64,000 nt of DNA from Bin55 sp965203735 (GTDB lineage: Bacteria; Pseudomonadota; Gammaproteobacteria; Pseudomonadales; Azotimanducaceae): contig OZ241909.1 in NCBI GenBank assembly GCA_965203735.1, positions 3,534,001 through 3,598,000 on the forward strand. The letters are read 5' to 3'. A program made the position numbers and the translations under genes. The notes under the pieces are model-generated. The model did no database searches and was not told the DNA's origin. It saw nothing but the letters and a program-made list of their open reading frames with translations. Positions 25,149 through 34,390 of the stretch are shown one piece after another (position 1 is the first letter of the stretch; the number at the start of each line of letters is the position of its first letter).

Positions 25149-26966
25149 CTACGATGAGCGATCCATAGTCAACGACGCGAGAAAGGCGTTTTGCGGAATT
25201 TCCACTTTTCCGATCTGTTTCATTCGCTTTTTGCCCTTCTTTTGTTTTTCTAAGAGTTTTTTCTTGCGAGTTACATCGCCACCATAGCACTTTGCAGTAA
25301 CGTTTTTCCTTAATGCCTTTACTGTTGTTCGTGCCAACACTTTGCGACCTATCGCTGCTTGAATCGCCACGTCAAACATCTGTCTCGGAATCTCTTCTTT
25401 TAACCTGACCGCCAATTGCCTTCCTCGAGATTGGGCCAGATCACGATGAACGATGACCGCAAGACTGTCGACCCTAGCTTCATTGATGAGAATGTCGAGA
25501 CGAACCAGAGGTGCAACTTCGAATCGATCAAAGGAGTAGTCCAGCGAAGCATAGCCGCGACTCACGGACTTTAGTCGATCGAAGAAGTCCACAACCACCT
25601 CACCCATTGGAATGTCGTATGTCAGCGAGACCTGCGAGCTAGTCATCTGCATATTCCTTTGAACTCCACGACGGTCAATGCACAACTCCATTACATTGCC
25701 TAGAAACTGTTGCGGTACCAAAACATTTACCTGGGCAATGGGTTCTCGAATTTCCACCAGGTCCAAGATTTCGTCAAGTTGTGACGGATTGTGTATCTGA
25801 AGCGTTGATCCATCACGTCGTAACACTTCGTAGACTACGGAAGGCGCAGTTACGACAACGTCAAGTTCATATTCCCGTTCAATTCGCTCTTGCACGATTT
25901 CCATGTGTAGCATCCCAAGGAATCCACAGCGGTAACCGAATCCCAGTGCGTCAGAGTTCTCCGTCTCATAGTGAAGAGATGCGTCGTTGAGACCCAGTTT
26001 TTCCAATGCCCTGCCCAGTGGTTCGTAGTCGTCCGGGTCGCTGGGATAGAGCCCCGCATAAACCTGCGGCTTGAGTCTTTCAAATCCTGGCAAAGGCTGA
26101 GCGGTGTCCTTAGCCGAAGTCAATGTGTCCCCAACTGGAGCACCATGTATGTCCTTAATACCCGCCACGACGTAGCCCACGTCCCCTGCATGCAACGTCT
26201 CACGAGGTTCTCGGCGCGGTGTAAACACACCTAATTGCTCCACATTGTGTTCCTTCCCCACCGAATGCGAAACGATGCGGTCGCCAACATTGATCGCTCC
26301 CTCGAATACTCGAACCAAGGAAACTACGCCAGCATACCGGTCAAACCACGAATCCATGATCAATGCCCGTAGCTTGTCCGATTCCATCGCATTAGGTGGA
26401 GGGATTTCATTAACGATTAGTTCGAGGAGATCGTCGATTCCATCGCCTTTCTTCGCACTGATTTTGAGAATGTTTTCTGTGGTCAATCCAATTAGTGATT
26501 CGATTTCAGTTGATGCACGCTCAGCATCTGCCTGTGGCAAATCCATCTTGTTCAATACGGGAATGACCTCTAACCCTTGCTCGATGGCGGCGTAGCAGTT
26601 GGCAACCGACTGAGCCTCGACCCCCTGTGCGGCGTCAACAATGAGCAATGCTCCCTCGCAACCCGCTAATGAGCGGGAAACTTCGTAGCTAAAGTCGACG
26701 TGTCCCGGCGTGTCAATAAAGTTCAGTCGGTATGTAAGTCCATCACGAGCTTCATAGTGAAGTGCCACACTTTGAGACTTAATCGTTATCCCTCGTTCAC
26801 GTTCTAAATCCATCGAATCCAGAACCTGATCGGCCATTTCTCGGTCTGACAGCCCCCCACATCGTTGGATCAAGCGATCGGCAACTGTGGACTTGCCGTG
26901 ATCTATGTGCGCAATGATGGAAAAGTTGCGAGTGAGTGAAATCCTCGACTCAGTTGAATCGGTCAC
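25149..26966 (-). CDS. lepA: Elongation factor 4 (LepA) GTPase
   Basis: A translational GTPase of 605 residues from GTG 26966, near the 599 of E. coli LepA. The frame is open to a TTG at 27020, which would overlap the upstream gene and give an unusual tail. The G1 loop AHIDHGKST, DTPGHVDF (G3) and NKMDLP (G4) are intact. ALGFGYRCGFLGMLHMEI and the C-terminal block CYGGDVTRKKKLLEKQK are diagnostic for LepA. It assists ribosome biogenesis and elongation under stress. In many gammaproteobacteria lepA follows rseC; here an M32 peptidase gene and a SPOR-like gene lie between. lepB does not follow in this window. Confidence 0.97.
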   Translation of the reverse strand: MTDSTESRISLTRNFSIIAHIDHGKSTVADRLIQRCGGLSDREMADQVLDSMDLERERGITIKSQSVALHYEARDGLTYRLNFIDTPGHVDFSYEVSRSLAGCEGALLIVDAAQGVEAQSVANCYAAIEQGLEVIPVLNKMDLPQADAERASTEIESLIGLTTENILKISAKKGDGIDDLLELIVNEIPPPNAMESDKLRALIMDSWFDRYAGVVSLVRVFEGAINVGDRIVSHSVGKEHNVEQLGVFTPRREPRETLHAGDVGYVVAGIKDIHGAPVGDTLTSAKDTAQPLPGFERLKPQVYAGLYPSDPDDYEPLGRALEKLGLNDASLHYETENSDALGFGYRCGFLGMLHMEIVQERIEREYELDVVVTAPSVVYEVLRRDGSTLQIHNPSQLDEILDLVEIREPIAQVNVLVPQQFLGNVMELCIDRRGVQRNMQMTSSQVSLTYDIPMGEVVVDFFDRLKSVSRGYASLDYSFDRFEVAPLVRLDILINEARVDSLAVIVHRDLAQSRGRQLAVRLKEEIPRQMFDVAIQAAIGRKVLARTTVKALRKNVTAKCYGGDVTRKKKLLEKQKKGKKRMKQIGKVEIPQNAFLASLTMDRSS

Positions 26967-26982
26967 ATCAGGAACCGTGAAT

Positions 26983-28476
26983 CTAGCTCCCAGAACCGTA
27001 ACGAGAGGTGACGTGTGCAATAAATGCGTCGCAACTCAGAGGGCTTCCTGTGACGGTCTCAATCAATTCGAAACTGGGAATTAGTTGCCCGCGAGAATGT
27101 ACGTTGGTTCGCTGCCAATCAAGAGATCTTTCAAACCTACCGGCCACAAAGTCGTCTTCGATATCGCCTATCTCTCGGACCATTGCCTGATAAAGCTGTG
27201 CCGCGGTTAGCGCTCCAAGCGAGTAGCACGGAAAGTAACCAATCAAACCGGCAAACCAATGTACATCTTGCATGCAACCATTGCGATAGTCGTCACGCAG
27301 TTCAATTCCAAATGAATCCAACATCCGCTGATTCCACACGTCTGGAATGTCCTCGACGGCTAACTCGCCACGCAAAAGAGCTTTCTCGATCCCATAACGC
27401 AGAACTATGTGCAAAGGATATGTAGTTTCGTCCGACTCAACTCGGATTTTGCCGCGTTCCACACGCCTCACAGCACTGGATAGCGTGTCCATATTCCATG
27501 GTGTTCCATTTCCACGAACATTTAGTGTTTCTTCTATAACGGGCTTTGCAAACTGAAGAAAGGAATCGCCTCTACAAACTTGCATTTCCATGAATAGAGA
27601 CTGGCTCTCGTGAATCATCATGCCCAAGGAATGGCTTACAGGCTGATCAGACATGCATTGAGGAAGACCTTGTTGATACAGGGCATGTCCTGTCTCGTGC
27701 AGAACCGCATACATGGATTCAAGAAAATCGTCCGCACCGAATCGAGTTGTGATTCTTGTATCGGTGAAGTTCCCACAAGAAAAGGGATGGTGACTCGTAT
27801 CGATACGTCCTCGTGAAAAGTTGAAACCGAGGGGTTTCATGAGTCGGGTTGCGAGTTCCATCTGTCGTTCCGGAGAGAAGTCTCCCAGAAATTTCGCAGG
27901 CGGTCCTTGTTTCTTAAGTAGGTCATCTACAAATCCTGGAAGAAACTCAACCAAGCGAGTAAACAATGGATCGATGAACTGCTGTTTGAGTCCGGGCTCG
28001 TATTCGTCCAAGAGTGCGTCATAGGGGTCGAGTGCGAGAGCTTCTCCAAGAGAAACGGCTCGTTCTCTTGTGAGCCTAACAACCTCTTCTAGCAAAGGTA
28101 CAACTGAGTTCCAATCATTCTCGGCGCGCTTCTCGCGCCACTCTTGTTCGCAGGCGGAAGAGGCCTTCGAAAGTGCGACGACCAAGTCGGGAGGTACGGC
28201 TGTCGAACGTTCTCGCTGATGTTCAATGACGCGCAAATTGGCCACCTTCCATTCATCGGTTGGGTTCTGTTCCTTGGCTGCTTCAATGAGTTCGCCCACT
28301 TCAGAACTCGTGATCATTTCATGAACGATTAGACGCAGCGTCGCAAGCGAATCTGCACGCGCCAAACCTCCTCCTCTCGGCATCATGACAGCTTCATCCC
28401 AAGAGAGATATTGGGATGCATGATTGAGATTGTGAATCACGCGAAACTTATCGTGTAAGGCTTCTTGAGCAGACAT
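26983..28476 (-). CDS. M32-family metallocarboxypeptidase (Taq-type)
   Basis: A 497-residue carboxypeptidase that removes C-terminal residues with broad preference. The zinc site HETGH is at 260-264 with the downstream Glu in HES (289-291). HPF, DTRITTR and IRVESDETTYPLH are the other M32 signatures. The usual GYFPTYxLG motif is GYFPCYSLG here, a Cys for Thr change. No signal peptide is present, so it acts in the cytoplasm. It is 16 bases upstream of lepA in the same direction. Confidence 0.95.
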   Translation of the reverse strand: MSAQEALHDKFRVIHNLNHASQYLSWDEAVMMPRGGGLARADSLATLRLIVHEMITSSEVGELIEAAKEQNPTDEWKVANLRVIEHQRERSTAVPPDLVVALSKASSACEQEWREKRAENDWNSVVPLLEEVVRLTRERAVSLGEALALDPYDALLDEYEPGLKQQFIDPLFTRLVEFLPGFVDDLLKKQGPPAKFLGDFSPERQMELATRLMKPLGFNFSRGRIDTSHHPFSCGNFTDTRITTRFGADDFLESMYAVLHETGHALYQQGLPQCMSDQPVSHSLGMMIHESQSLFMEMQVCRGDSFLQFAKPVIEETLNVRGNGTPWNMDTLSSAVRRVERGKIRVESDETTYPLHIVLRYGIEKALLRGELAVEDIPDVWNQRMLDSFGIELRDDYRNGCMQDVHWFAGLIGYFPCYSLGALTAAQLYQAMVREIGDIEDDFVAGRFERSLDWQRTNVHSRGQLIPSFELIETVTGSPLSCDAFIAHVTSRYGSGS

Positions 28477-28674
28477 GGAAAGAGTTCTATTGGTCGAAGG
28501 GAATTGCGTCGAAATTATAGGAAGCTCAGCTTGGAAGAAATGACCTCCAGTTCACAGGTCACATCCAATAAAGTTGCAGCAACAGCGATCCGAATCTTCT
28601 ACCAGATTTGAAGAGCGTCTATGTGTCTTAGGTCGCGAATGAAGAACTCGCCCATTTGAGACGAGTGTCGAAGG

Positions 28675-29559
28675 TTATCTACGCCTTCTTTCTGGAATCC
28701 GCAATTCGTTGAACCAGGTTTCCCGTGATGGGACCATATTTTGGTTTTCCCTCAACTCGGAGCCAGACTCCGTGGGCAACACGTAGCTCGTCGGGTTTTC
28801 GCGTTGTTCCCAGTTTGAAATTAGGTCCTGTGCCTGTCTTTGAATCATCTCAACTTCGCGCAAAGTTGACTCAACTGAGAGCGTGGAATCTCCTGCTGAA
28901 TCGGACGAAGAAACGAGATCTTCTTCCGGTTCTATGGGCAGATCCTCTTCCTCGGCAACTGAAGCAGCACCGCCTTCCAGTTCTATGGGCAGATCCTCTT
29001 CCTCAACAGGTGAAGGTGTAGTGACATCCGGTTCTAAAGTATCGGTCTCAATCTCCGCAACAACCTGAGGTTCATCGGGTTCCGTCGGGGTGGTTGTGGG
29101 CGGAGCCAGAGTATGATCCGCACTATCGCCATCATCTGAAAACAGGGGTCTAACTACCAATGAGACTGGAGCTACTGTATCTGCTTCCATAGGAACCTGC
29201 GGATTGTTGGATAGTGAGCCGTTGGAAACCCATGAATCGTCCGACGAGGACAAGTACCAAACGTCCCAATCCTTATCCATCGCATCCAACATCAAGTATT
29301 CCCCACTTTCGGAGTCGACTTTGGCTACGACCCGGTACCAGTCTCGGTCAAAAACCCTCGCTTGCTTGACTATGGCATTCACATCCAGTGACTCTGCTGT
29401 GCGAACAGCCTCTGTCCGTGCGCGCCACTCCAATTGCCAGCTGCTATATATCACGAAGCCTTCTGCGAGTACTGCTCCAGAGAGAAACAGCACTAGAACG
29501 AGGAGGCTAGATCTCAGCCAACTATCAAACATTGCAACGACCCTTTCTCGCCAATTCAA
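28675..29559 (-). CDS. Exported SPOR-like domain protein with acidic repeat region
   Basis: A 294-residue protein starting with a membrane/signal segment (SSLLVLVLFLSGAVLA). The next 65 residues, with FVIYSSWQLEWRARTEAV, AIVKQARVFDRDWYRVVA and a YL-rich end, follow the beta-alpha-beta pattern of a SPOR domain, which binds denuded peptidoglycan at division sites. The middle is acidic and proline-rich, with a duplicated EEEDLPIE unit, and the end is a helical region with VEMIQRQAQDLISNWEQ. SPOR domains usually end a protein; here it is near the N-terminus. It lies between rseC and the M32 gene. The domain call is moderate and the function unknown. Confidence 0.6.
   Translation of the reverse strand: MNWRERVVAMFDSWLRSSLLVLVLFLSGAVLAEGFVIYSSWQLEWRARTEAVRTAESLDVNAIVKQARVFDRDWYRVVAKVDSESGEYLMLDAMDKDWDVWYLSSSDDSWVSNGSLSNNPQVPMEADTVAPVSLVVRPLFSDDGDSADHTLAPPTTTPTEPDEPQVVAEIETDTLEPDVTTPSPVEEEDLPIELEGGAASVAEEEDLPIEPEEDLVSSSDSAGDSTLSVESTLREVEMIQRQAQDLISNWEQRENPTSYVLPTESGSELRENQNMVPSRETWFNELRIPERRRR
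28924..29004. repeat. Two-copy direct repeat of 51-base period inside the SPOR-like gene
   Basis: Thirty bases at 28924-28953 recur at 28975-29004 with one mismatch. The period is 51 bases, or 17 codons, which duplicates the EEEDLPIE unit of the acidic linker in frame. It is likely a recent slippage duplication and may vary between strains. Confidence 0.9.
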
Positions 29560-29624
29560 CTCGTCGCCGAGCGGATAATTTCGAAACTAAGCGATCACTA
29601 CCAGCAATCGAAAAGCCTCTTAGT

Positions 29625-29996
29625 TTACACAACGTTACGCACATGTGGCACTAACAAAACCCTAAATTTTTCGGTACGACAACACGCCAGAGCCAAGAGG
29701 ACACTCAAAAACGCAACTCCTGCAGTGATCATCCAAGAGCCAGAGAAGTAGTAAGCAGCTCCGGCCGCAATTATCGGCATGCCCATCGTAATTGACGTAC
29801 CAACTACCAATGCAACAGATGAGGTTTCAATTTCTACCTTGGTTCCAACTTGAAGCTGTTCGTCAAGCCAGAGCTCAGAATCTCCCTTGGTAAAGCGCAT
29901 GCAGGCACCTGGGCAACCAACACACTTCTCGCGCGTTACGCGAACCAAGCTACGGTTTGAGGCGGTAGCGACAACGGTTCCACATCCAAGCAGCAC
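29625..29996 (-). CDS. rseC: RseC-family membrane protein
   Basis: A 123-residue inner-membrane protein. The Cys-rich loop CVGCPGAC (Cys25, 28, 32) and a preceding strand-rich segment are followed by two membrane helices at about 68-88 and 91-108. This is the RseC/RsxC-type fold implicated in sigma-E control and in SoxR reduction. GTG 29996 is the start. It is the last gene of the rpoE-rseA-rseB-rseC unit, 33 bases after rseB. Confidence 0.88.
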   Translation of the reverse strand: MLLGCGTVVATASNRSLVRVTREKCVGCPGACMRFTKGDSELWLDEQLQVGTKVEIETSSVALVVGTSITMGMPIIAAGAAYYFSGSWMITAGVAFLSVLLALACCRTEKFRVLLVPHVRNVV

Positions 29997-30029
29997 TGTT
30001 GTAATGGAGTAGAACGGGAGGGGAGGAAA

Positions 30030-31040
30030 CTAGGGATCGAACTTGACGCCGCGGGCGATACGCCACACGGTTTGTTTGGGCAAGTCTCCAACAACTGTAA
30101 CTAACTTTGACTGGCCGCGGTGGTCTTGAATCGTATGCGAAACGACTACAGTCGAACCCGAAACTGATTCCATCGCGACACCTTCATGCGACTTGGGTGC
30201 TGGCTCGACAAACACGGAAACAGCGACAATACCGTCCGAATACATTACGTTGTGCGACGAATCGCGACCAAGACTCAAGTCTTGATTATTCGTTCCCGAC
30301 AGTTCAAATCCCTTGGGGACCCAGTCGAGATGCCAATGGACATCTTCGTCGTCTTCGTGTTCCTCCAGTGATGGCTTCGACTTAATGTCCAAAGTAACGC
30401 TAGAGTTCGATCCGTTGGCAAAGGCATGCTGACCTAAGTCTTCTTCTATTAATTCAAACTCGGTGAATTGCCAGATGCTTACGGGTCGGTTGTTGTGGTC
30501 GCGCATTTCCCAAGCCAGGAGTATGCTCGTCTGCTTGTCGATCCATAGATGAATCTGATAGCGGTCCTGATCCTTGGGTGTCATGGACAGGCAAACCGCA
30601 GATCGATTCGCGATACGTCCGTGACCTTCCACTGCGATGTCGTACGTCTCTCCTAGCGAATCAAACTTTGGATTAAAGTTGGTTGAAATTCCGCCCGCCT
30701 CGATCTTCTCTTGCATTTGAACCAGTTCGTCATCCCTATCCAATTCCAGTGAAACGCTGGGTCCTTCCCGAATGAACTTTCTAGAAGGTCCGTTCAAGGG
30801 TGTCACATGTTGATGCACTTCGCCTTGAACAACCATGTGTCGATAGTCCAGGGTAGTAAGCTCGTCACCGTTGAAATAGCTCAACGTCCCCACATAGTTC
30901 AGTTCTTGCTGCGCAGCGTTCATTGCTCTCAACCACTCTTCCGCACTTCGTTCCTCGGCCATGGAAGAACCAATGCCAAAAAAAGTGCAACAGAGAAATA
31001 GGGCTGTGATGTGGTGGGGTTTGGAGGGGAGGAAGGTCAT
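30030..31040 (-). CDS. rseB: Periplasmic sigma-E regulator RseB/MucB
   Basis: A 336-residue protein with a signal peptide (cleaved near SMA-EE) followed by the two lobes of RseB. It binds the periplasmic part of RseA and protects it from DegS until lipopolysaccharide or lipoprotein signals arrive. Family features include the LNYVGTLSYFNGDELTTLDY opening and WVPKGFEL in the C-terminal lobe, ahead of YSDGIVAVSVFVE. Its start overlaps the rseA stop by 4 bases, showing translational coupling. Confidence 0.95.
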   Translation of the reverse strand: MTFLPSKPHHITALFLCCTFFGIGSSMAEERSAEEWLRAMNAAQQELNYVGTLSYFNGDELTTLDYRHMVVQGEVHQHVTPLNGPSRKFIREGPSVSLELDRDDELVQMQEKIEAGGISTNFNPKFDSLGETYDIAVEGHGRIANRSAVCLSMTPKDQDRYQIHLWIDKQTSILLAWEMRDHNNRPVSIWQFTEFELIEEDLGQHAFANGSNSSVTLDIKSKPSLEEHEDDEDVHWHLDWVPKGFELSGTNNQDLSLGRDSSHNVMYSDGIVAVSVFVEPAPKSHEGVAMESVSGSTVVVSHTIQDHRGQSKLVTVVGDLPKQTVWRIARGVKFDP

Positions 31041-31615
31041 TCTGGACTTGAGACCTTGCGAGTTACAACCTGCGGAATGGTGATGGGAGTGCTGCCTGAG
31101 ACAAATGCATTTGCGTCATGGACAACTAGCTTCTCCAGGTGTTGCTGCTGAATATCCAACGGCAAGTTAACCACGGTTCCTGAAGTTGTCGTGGCTTGTA
31201 CTTCGGAACTCGCACTCTCATTCAAAATCTGGTCATCTGATACAGCCAACGTTTCACCACTTGGTGTGTCGTCGTCCGGATTGAGCACGAATACGCCAAT
31301 GACAAGTGTGGCTGCCATGGCCAATATGGCTGTGGCACCTCCTACCATGGATCTTCGATTGACGCGTCGCTTCCCTTGCAGCGCAACAATGTTGTGGTCA
31401 TCCGGGATTCTTTCCGTCAACTCGTCCCAGTTGCGCGGACTTTCTAGCGATGAGAGTTTCTCGCCTCGAAGAACTGCTGAGATGGAACTGTAACAACGCC
31501 AGTCACTGCGCAAATCTTCGCTTGAGTTTGACTCATCAAGAACCCGACGTAGCTCGTCTCTTTGTGCTTCACCATCGAAACACGCCGACAACGTTTCGTT
31601 CAACGCCTGCGCCAT
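31037..31615 (-). CDS. rseA: Anti-sigma-E factor RseA
   Basis: A 192-residue single-pass membrane protein. The cytoplasmic anti-sigma domain (LSACFDGEA at about 9-17, then WRCYSSISAVLRGE) holds RpoE. The membrane helix is at about 92-111, and the periplasmic tail after it should be the DegS/RseP cleavage and RseB-binding region. It is the second gene of the sigma-E unit, 92 bases after rpoE. Confidence 0.92.
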   Translation of the reverse strand: MAQALNETLSACFDGEAQRDELRRVLDESNSSEDLRSDWRCYSSISAVLRGEKLSSLESPRNWDELTERIPDDHNIVALQGKRRVNRRSMVGGATAILAMAATLVIGVFVLNPDDDTPSGETLAVSDDQILNESASSEVQATTTSGTVVNLPLDIQQQHLEKLVVHDANAFVSGSTPITIPQVVTRKVSSPE

Positions 31616-31707
31616 AATGACTCTTACTTGCTACCCATAGAACATTTAACCCCTCATAGGCTTCCTGCCGCAAGATTGACAGATTGTACACGTCATCGAC
31701 TGGATTC

Positions 31708-32289
31708 CTACCTTAATTCATCACCGCGCGAACGCATCTGAGAAGCGATCGCTTCGCGTGCTCTGAAGATCCGAGACCTAACCGTTCCCACGGGACAATC
31801 CATAATCTCGGCAATTTGCTCGTAACTCAAACCAGCATATTCCCTTAGTGTGACAGCACTTTTCAATTCTGGTTCCAATTCTTGGATTGCTTTTTTGATG
31901 ATTTGTTCCAACTCGGCACTTTCCAGAATGTTTTCCGGATTGTCGGTTTCGTGCAAACTCGTTAATTCATTTACCGTAATGTCATCTTCGACATCTACGT
32001 CGGATCTAGTTGGTCTTCTCGAACGAGCCGCAAGAAAGTTTTTCGCCGTGTTTGCTGCGATCCGATATAGCCAAGTGTAAAACTGACTTTCCCCCCGAAA
32101 GCGAGGGAGAGCCTTGTACGCCTTGAGAAAAGACTCTTGCACGACTTCTTCGCAGTCCTCGTAACTGTCGACAAATCTTCCGACCAAGGAATGGATTCTG
32201 TGCTTGTAGCGCTCAAAGAGCAGGTCGAAGGCGCGTGAGTCTCCACCTTGAACCCGCTTGACCAGCTCAGCATCGGTATCGACGGGCAA
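31708..32289 (-). CDS. rpoE: Extracytoplasmic-function sigma factor RpoE
   Basis: A 193-residue ECF sigma factor that directs the envelope-stress regulon. Region 2 contains DLLFERYKHRI and YTWLYRIAANTAKN; region 4 contains YEQIAEIMDCPVGTVRSRIFRAREA. TTG 32289 is the start because GAGGAG lies eight bases upstream and the product then begins as E. coli RpoE does. It is divergent from nadB, the ancestral arrangement in gammaproteobacteria. I looked for a sigma-E promoter (GAACTT with TCTGA) in the 98-base gap and did not see a convincing one. Confidence 0.97.
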   Translation of the reverse strand: MPVDTDAELVKRVQGGDSRAFDLLFERYKHRIHSLVGRFVDSYEDCEEVVQESFLKAYKALPRFRGESQFYTWLYRIAANTAKNFLAARSRRPTRSDVDVEDDITVNELTSLHETDNPENILESAELEQIIKKAIQELEPELKSAVTLREYAGLSYEQIAEIMDCPVGTVRSRIFRAREAIASQMRSRGDELR

Positions 32290-32387
32290 ATTGGCTCCTC
32301 AAGATTAAGTTGGGGTTGCTCACTAATCCGCATAATTGCGAATGTTGTATTTTAAGTGTGCATGAAAGGGGTATTTATATTCGGACC

Positions 32388-34028
32388 ATGACGAACTTGG
32401 ACCTTCGAACAGAGGTAGATGTCTTGGTAATAGGCGCAGGAGCTGCAGGGCTTAGTGCGGCACTACGCTTAGCCTCCACATTCAAAGTCCTTGTGCTATC
32501 GAAAGAGAGCATTCGAAGTAGTTCCACCAATCGCGCCCAGGGTGGCGTTGCAGCGGTGACTGACCCCGATGATTCACTTGAATCTCATGTGCGAGACACC
32601 GTCAAAGCAGGTGTTGGTTTGTGTAACCGTTCCACCGTGGAGCTAGTGGTAGCTAAAGCGGGCGCCGTAGTTGAACATCTCGCAAAGTTGGGCGTTCAAT
32701 TCGACATGGAAAACGGAAGTCCTCATCTTGCAAAGGAAGGGGCTCACAGTTTTCGCCGTGTGCTGCACGTAGCAGATGCAACCGGGCATGCGATCGCGAC
32801 AAAGTTAATCTCGCGCGCGTTCAAACATCCAAATATCGAAATCAGGACAGATCGGGTCGCAATCGACGTTGTGACCAATCGAGAATCGGGCACACAGAAT
32901 CGCCGAGTTCTTGGGGCATACATCTACGATAGGAAATCGGGTTGTGTGGAAACAGTTCGGGCGCGCTCCATCATTCTTGCGACTGGAGGAGCTTCCAAAG
33001 TCTACAAGTACACGAGCAATCCCGATGGAGCAACGGGCGACGGAATCGCGATCGCCTACCGTGCAGGATGCCGCGTGTCCAACATGGAATTCAATCAGTT
33101 TCATCCAACCTGCCTCTACCACGCTGAAGCCCGATCATTCCTCATTTCCGAAGCAGTTCGCGGAGAAGGCGGAAAACTCATTCTTCCGAACGGAGAGAGC
33201 TTTGTACAACGTTTCGACTCACGAGGAGAACTTGCGCCCAGAGATGTCGTGGCGCGTGCAATCGATTTTGAGATGAAGAAGTCGGGGCTGGATTGTGTCT
33301 TTTTGGATGTCACTCACATGTCACGCATTCAGATTGAAGAGCGCTTTCCTCAAATCTGCAACAAACTGGATTCGATTGGGATTGACATGAGCACCGAACC
33401 AATACCGATCGTTCCAGCAGCCCATTACACATGCGGAGGTGTCTTGGTGAATCACCACGGAGCCACTGATGTCAAGGGGCTCTATGCGATTGGCGAGACG
33501 GCTTGCACGGGAATGCATGGCGCAAATCGACTAGCGAGTAATTCCTTGCTCGAGTGCTTGGTGTATGCAATGACCACCGCCGACCACATACTCAAACGTA
33601 AAGAGAACGACAGAAGCGTTCGCGAAGACATTTCCGATTGGGACGAGAGTCAAGTCACAAACTCGGACGAAGACGTGGTGCTCACACAGAATTGGTCAGA
33701 ACTACGGAGATTCATGTGGAATTACGTTGGAATTGTGCGCACCAACAAGAGATTGGAACGAGCTGCTCGTCGCATTGAACTTCTAAAGAACGAAGTTCAT
33801 GACTACTACTCCAACTATCGCGTCAATGGTGACCTGCTCGAACTTCGCAATCTCATACTTGTTGCGGATCTCATAGTGCAATCTGCCCGTTGGCGGAAGG
33901 AGAGTCGTGGTCTCCACTTCACTCTGGACTATCCGCAGACCAATGTCCGAGCAGAGCCAAGTGTTGTGCATCCAAGGCTCGACCCACTAGACGTGTTCCA
34001 TCCACTCCCCGTTGCAGCGAAACTCTAG
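32388..34028 (+). CDS. nadB: L-aspartate oxidase NadB
   Basis: A 546-residue flavoprotein that oxidises L-aspartate to iminoaspartate, the first step of de novo NAD synthesis. The FAD motif GAGAAGLSAALRLA starts near residue 16. SSTNRAQGGVAAV and the HHHGATDVKGLYAIGE-type flavin loop are the fumarate-reductase-fold marks of NadB. Although the frame is open from 32310, ATG 32388 gives the expected start MTNLDLRTEVDVLVIG. It is divergent from rpoE and overlaps the sdhE end by 4 bases on opposite strands. Confidence 0.96.
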   Translation: MTNLDLRTEVDVLVIGAGAAGLSAALRLASTFKVLVLSKESIRSSSTNRAQGGVAAVTDPDDSLESHVRDTVKAGVGLCNRSTVELVVAKAGAVVEHLAKLGVQFDMENGSPHLAKEGAHSFRRVLHVADATGHAIATKLISRAFKHPNIEIRTDRVAIDVVTNRESGTQNRRVLGAYIYDRKSGCVETVRARSIILATGGASKVYKYTSNPDGATGDGIAIAYRAGCRVSNMEFNQFHPTCLYHAEARSFLISEAVRGEGGKLILPNGESFVQRFDSRGELAPRDVVARAIDFEMKKSGLDCVFLDVTHMSRIQIEERFPQICNKLDSIGIDMSTEPIPIVPAAHYTCGGVLVNHHGATDVKGLYAIGETACTGMHGANRLASNSLLECLVYAMTTADHILKRKENDRSVREDISDWDESQVTNSDEDVVLTQNWSELRRFMWNYVGIVRTNKRLERAARRIELLKNEVHDYYSNYRVNGDLLELRNLILVADLIVQSARWRKESRGLHFTLDYPQTNVRAEPSVVHPRLDPLDVFHPLPVAAKL

Positions 34029-34288
34029 TCTCGACTTTGGCCGAATGACTGCTTCCCCTGGTGGTGATTCAGAATTGCTTGTACTACTTCCTTGAATTTC
34101 CCGGAACTGGGTGGCCGACGAATCATGGCCAATAGCACAACGTCATCAAGATTGAGCATTTCGTGAAGAGATTGCTTCTGGGCATCCGTCAAACAGTCAT
34201 AGCATTTCTCTACGAAGGGCTGGAGCATGATGTCTAATTCCAGCAATCCCCTTCTGGATCTCCATGCCGCTTTTTGTTTTTCGTACAC
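34025..34288 (-). CDS. sdhE: FAD assembly factor SdhE
   Basis: An 87-residue protein if GTG 34288 is used, close to the usual 88 of E. coli SdhE/YgfY; the frame is open to an ATG at 34339, which would add 17 residues. WRSRRGLLELDIMLQPF contains the RGxxE motif that binds the succinate dehydrogenase flavoprotein during covalent flavinylation. YDCLTDAQKQ continues the family pattern. It is divergent from ygfZ, the arrangement found in E. coli. The start remains uncertain. Confidence 0.9.
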   Translation of the reverse strand: MYEKQKAAWRSRRGLLELDIMLQPFVEKCYDCLTDAQKQSLHEMLNLDDVVLLAMIRRPPSSGKFKEVVQAILNHHQGKQSFGQSRD

Positions 34289-34390
34289 AGTGAACTCAGT
34301 ATCGTTCGAACGCAGTGTAAGCCATAGTCGTATGGTCAAGTTGTCACTGAATTGGCCTTATTGGTTCAAGTGCTCTGCTACACTCGAAAC

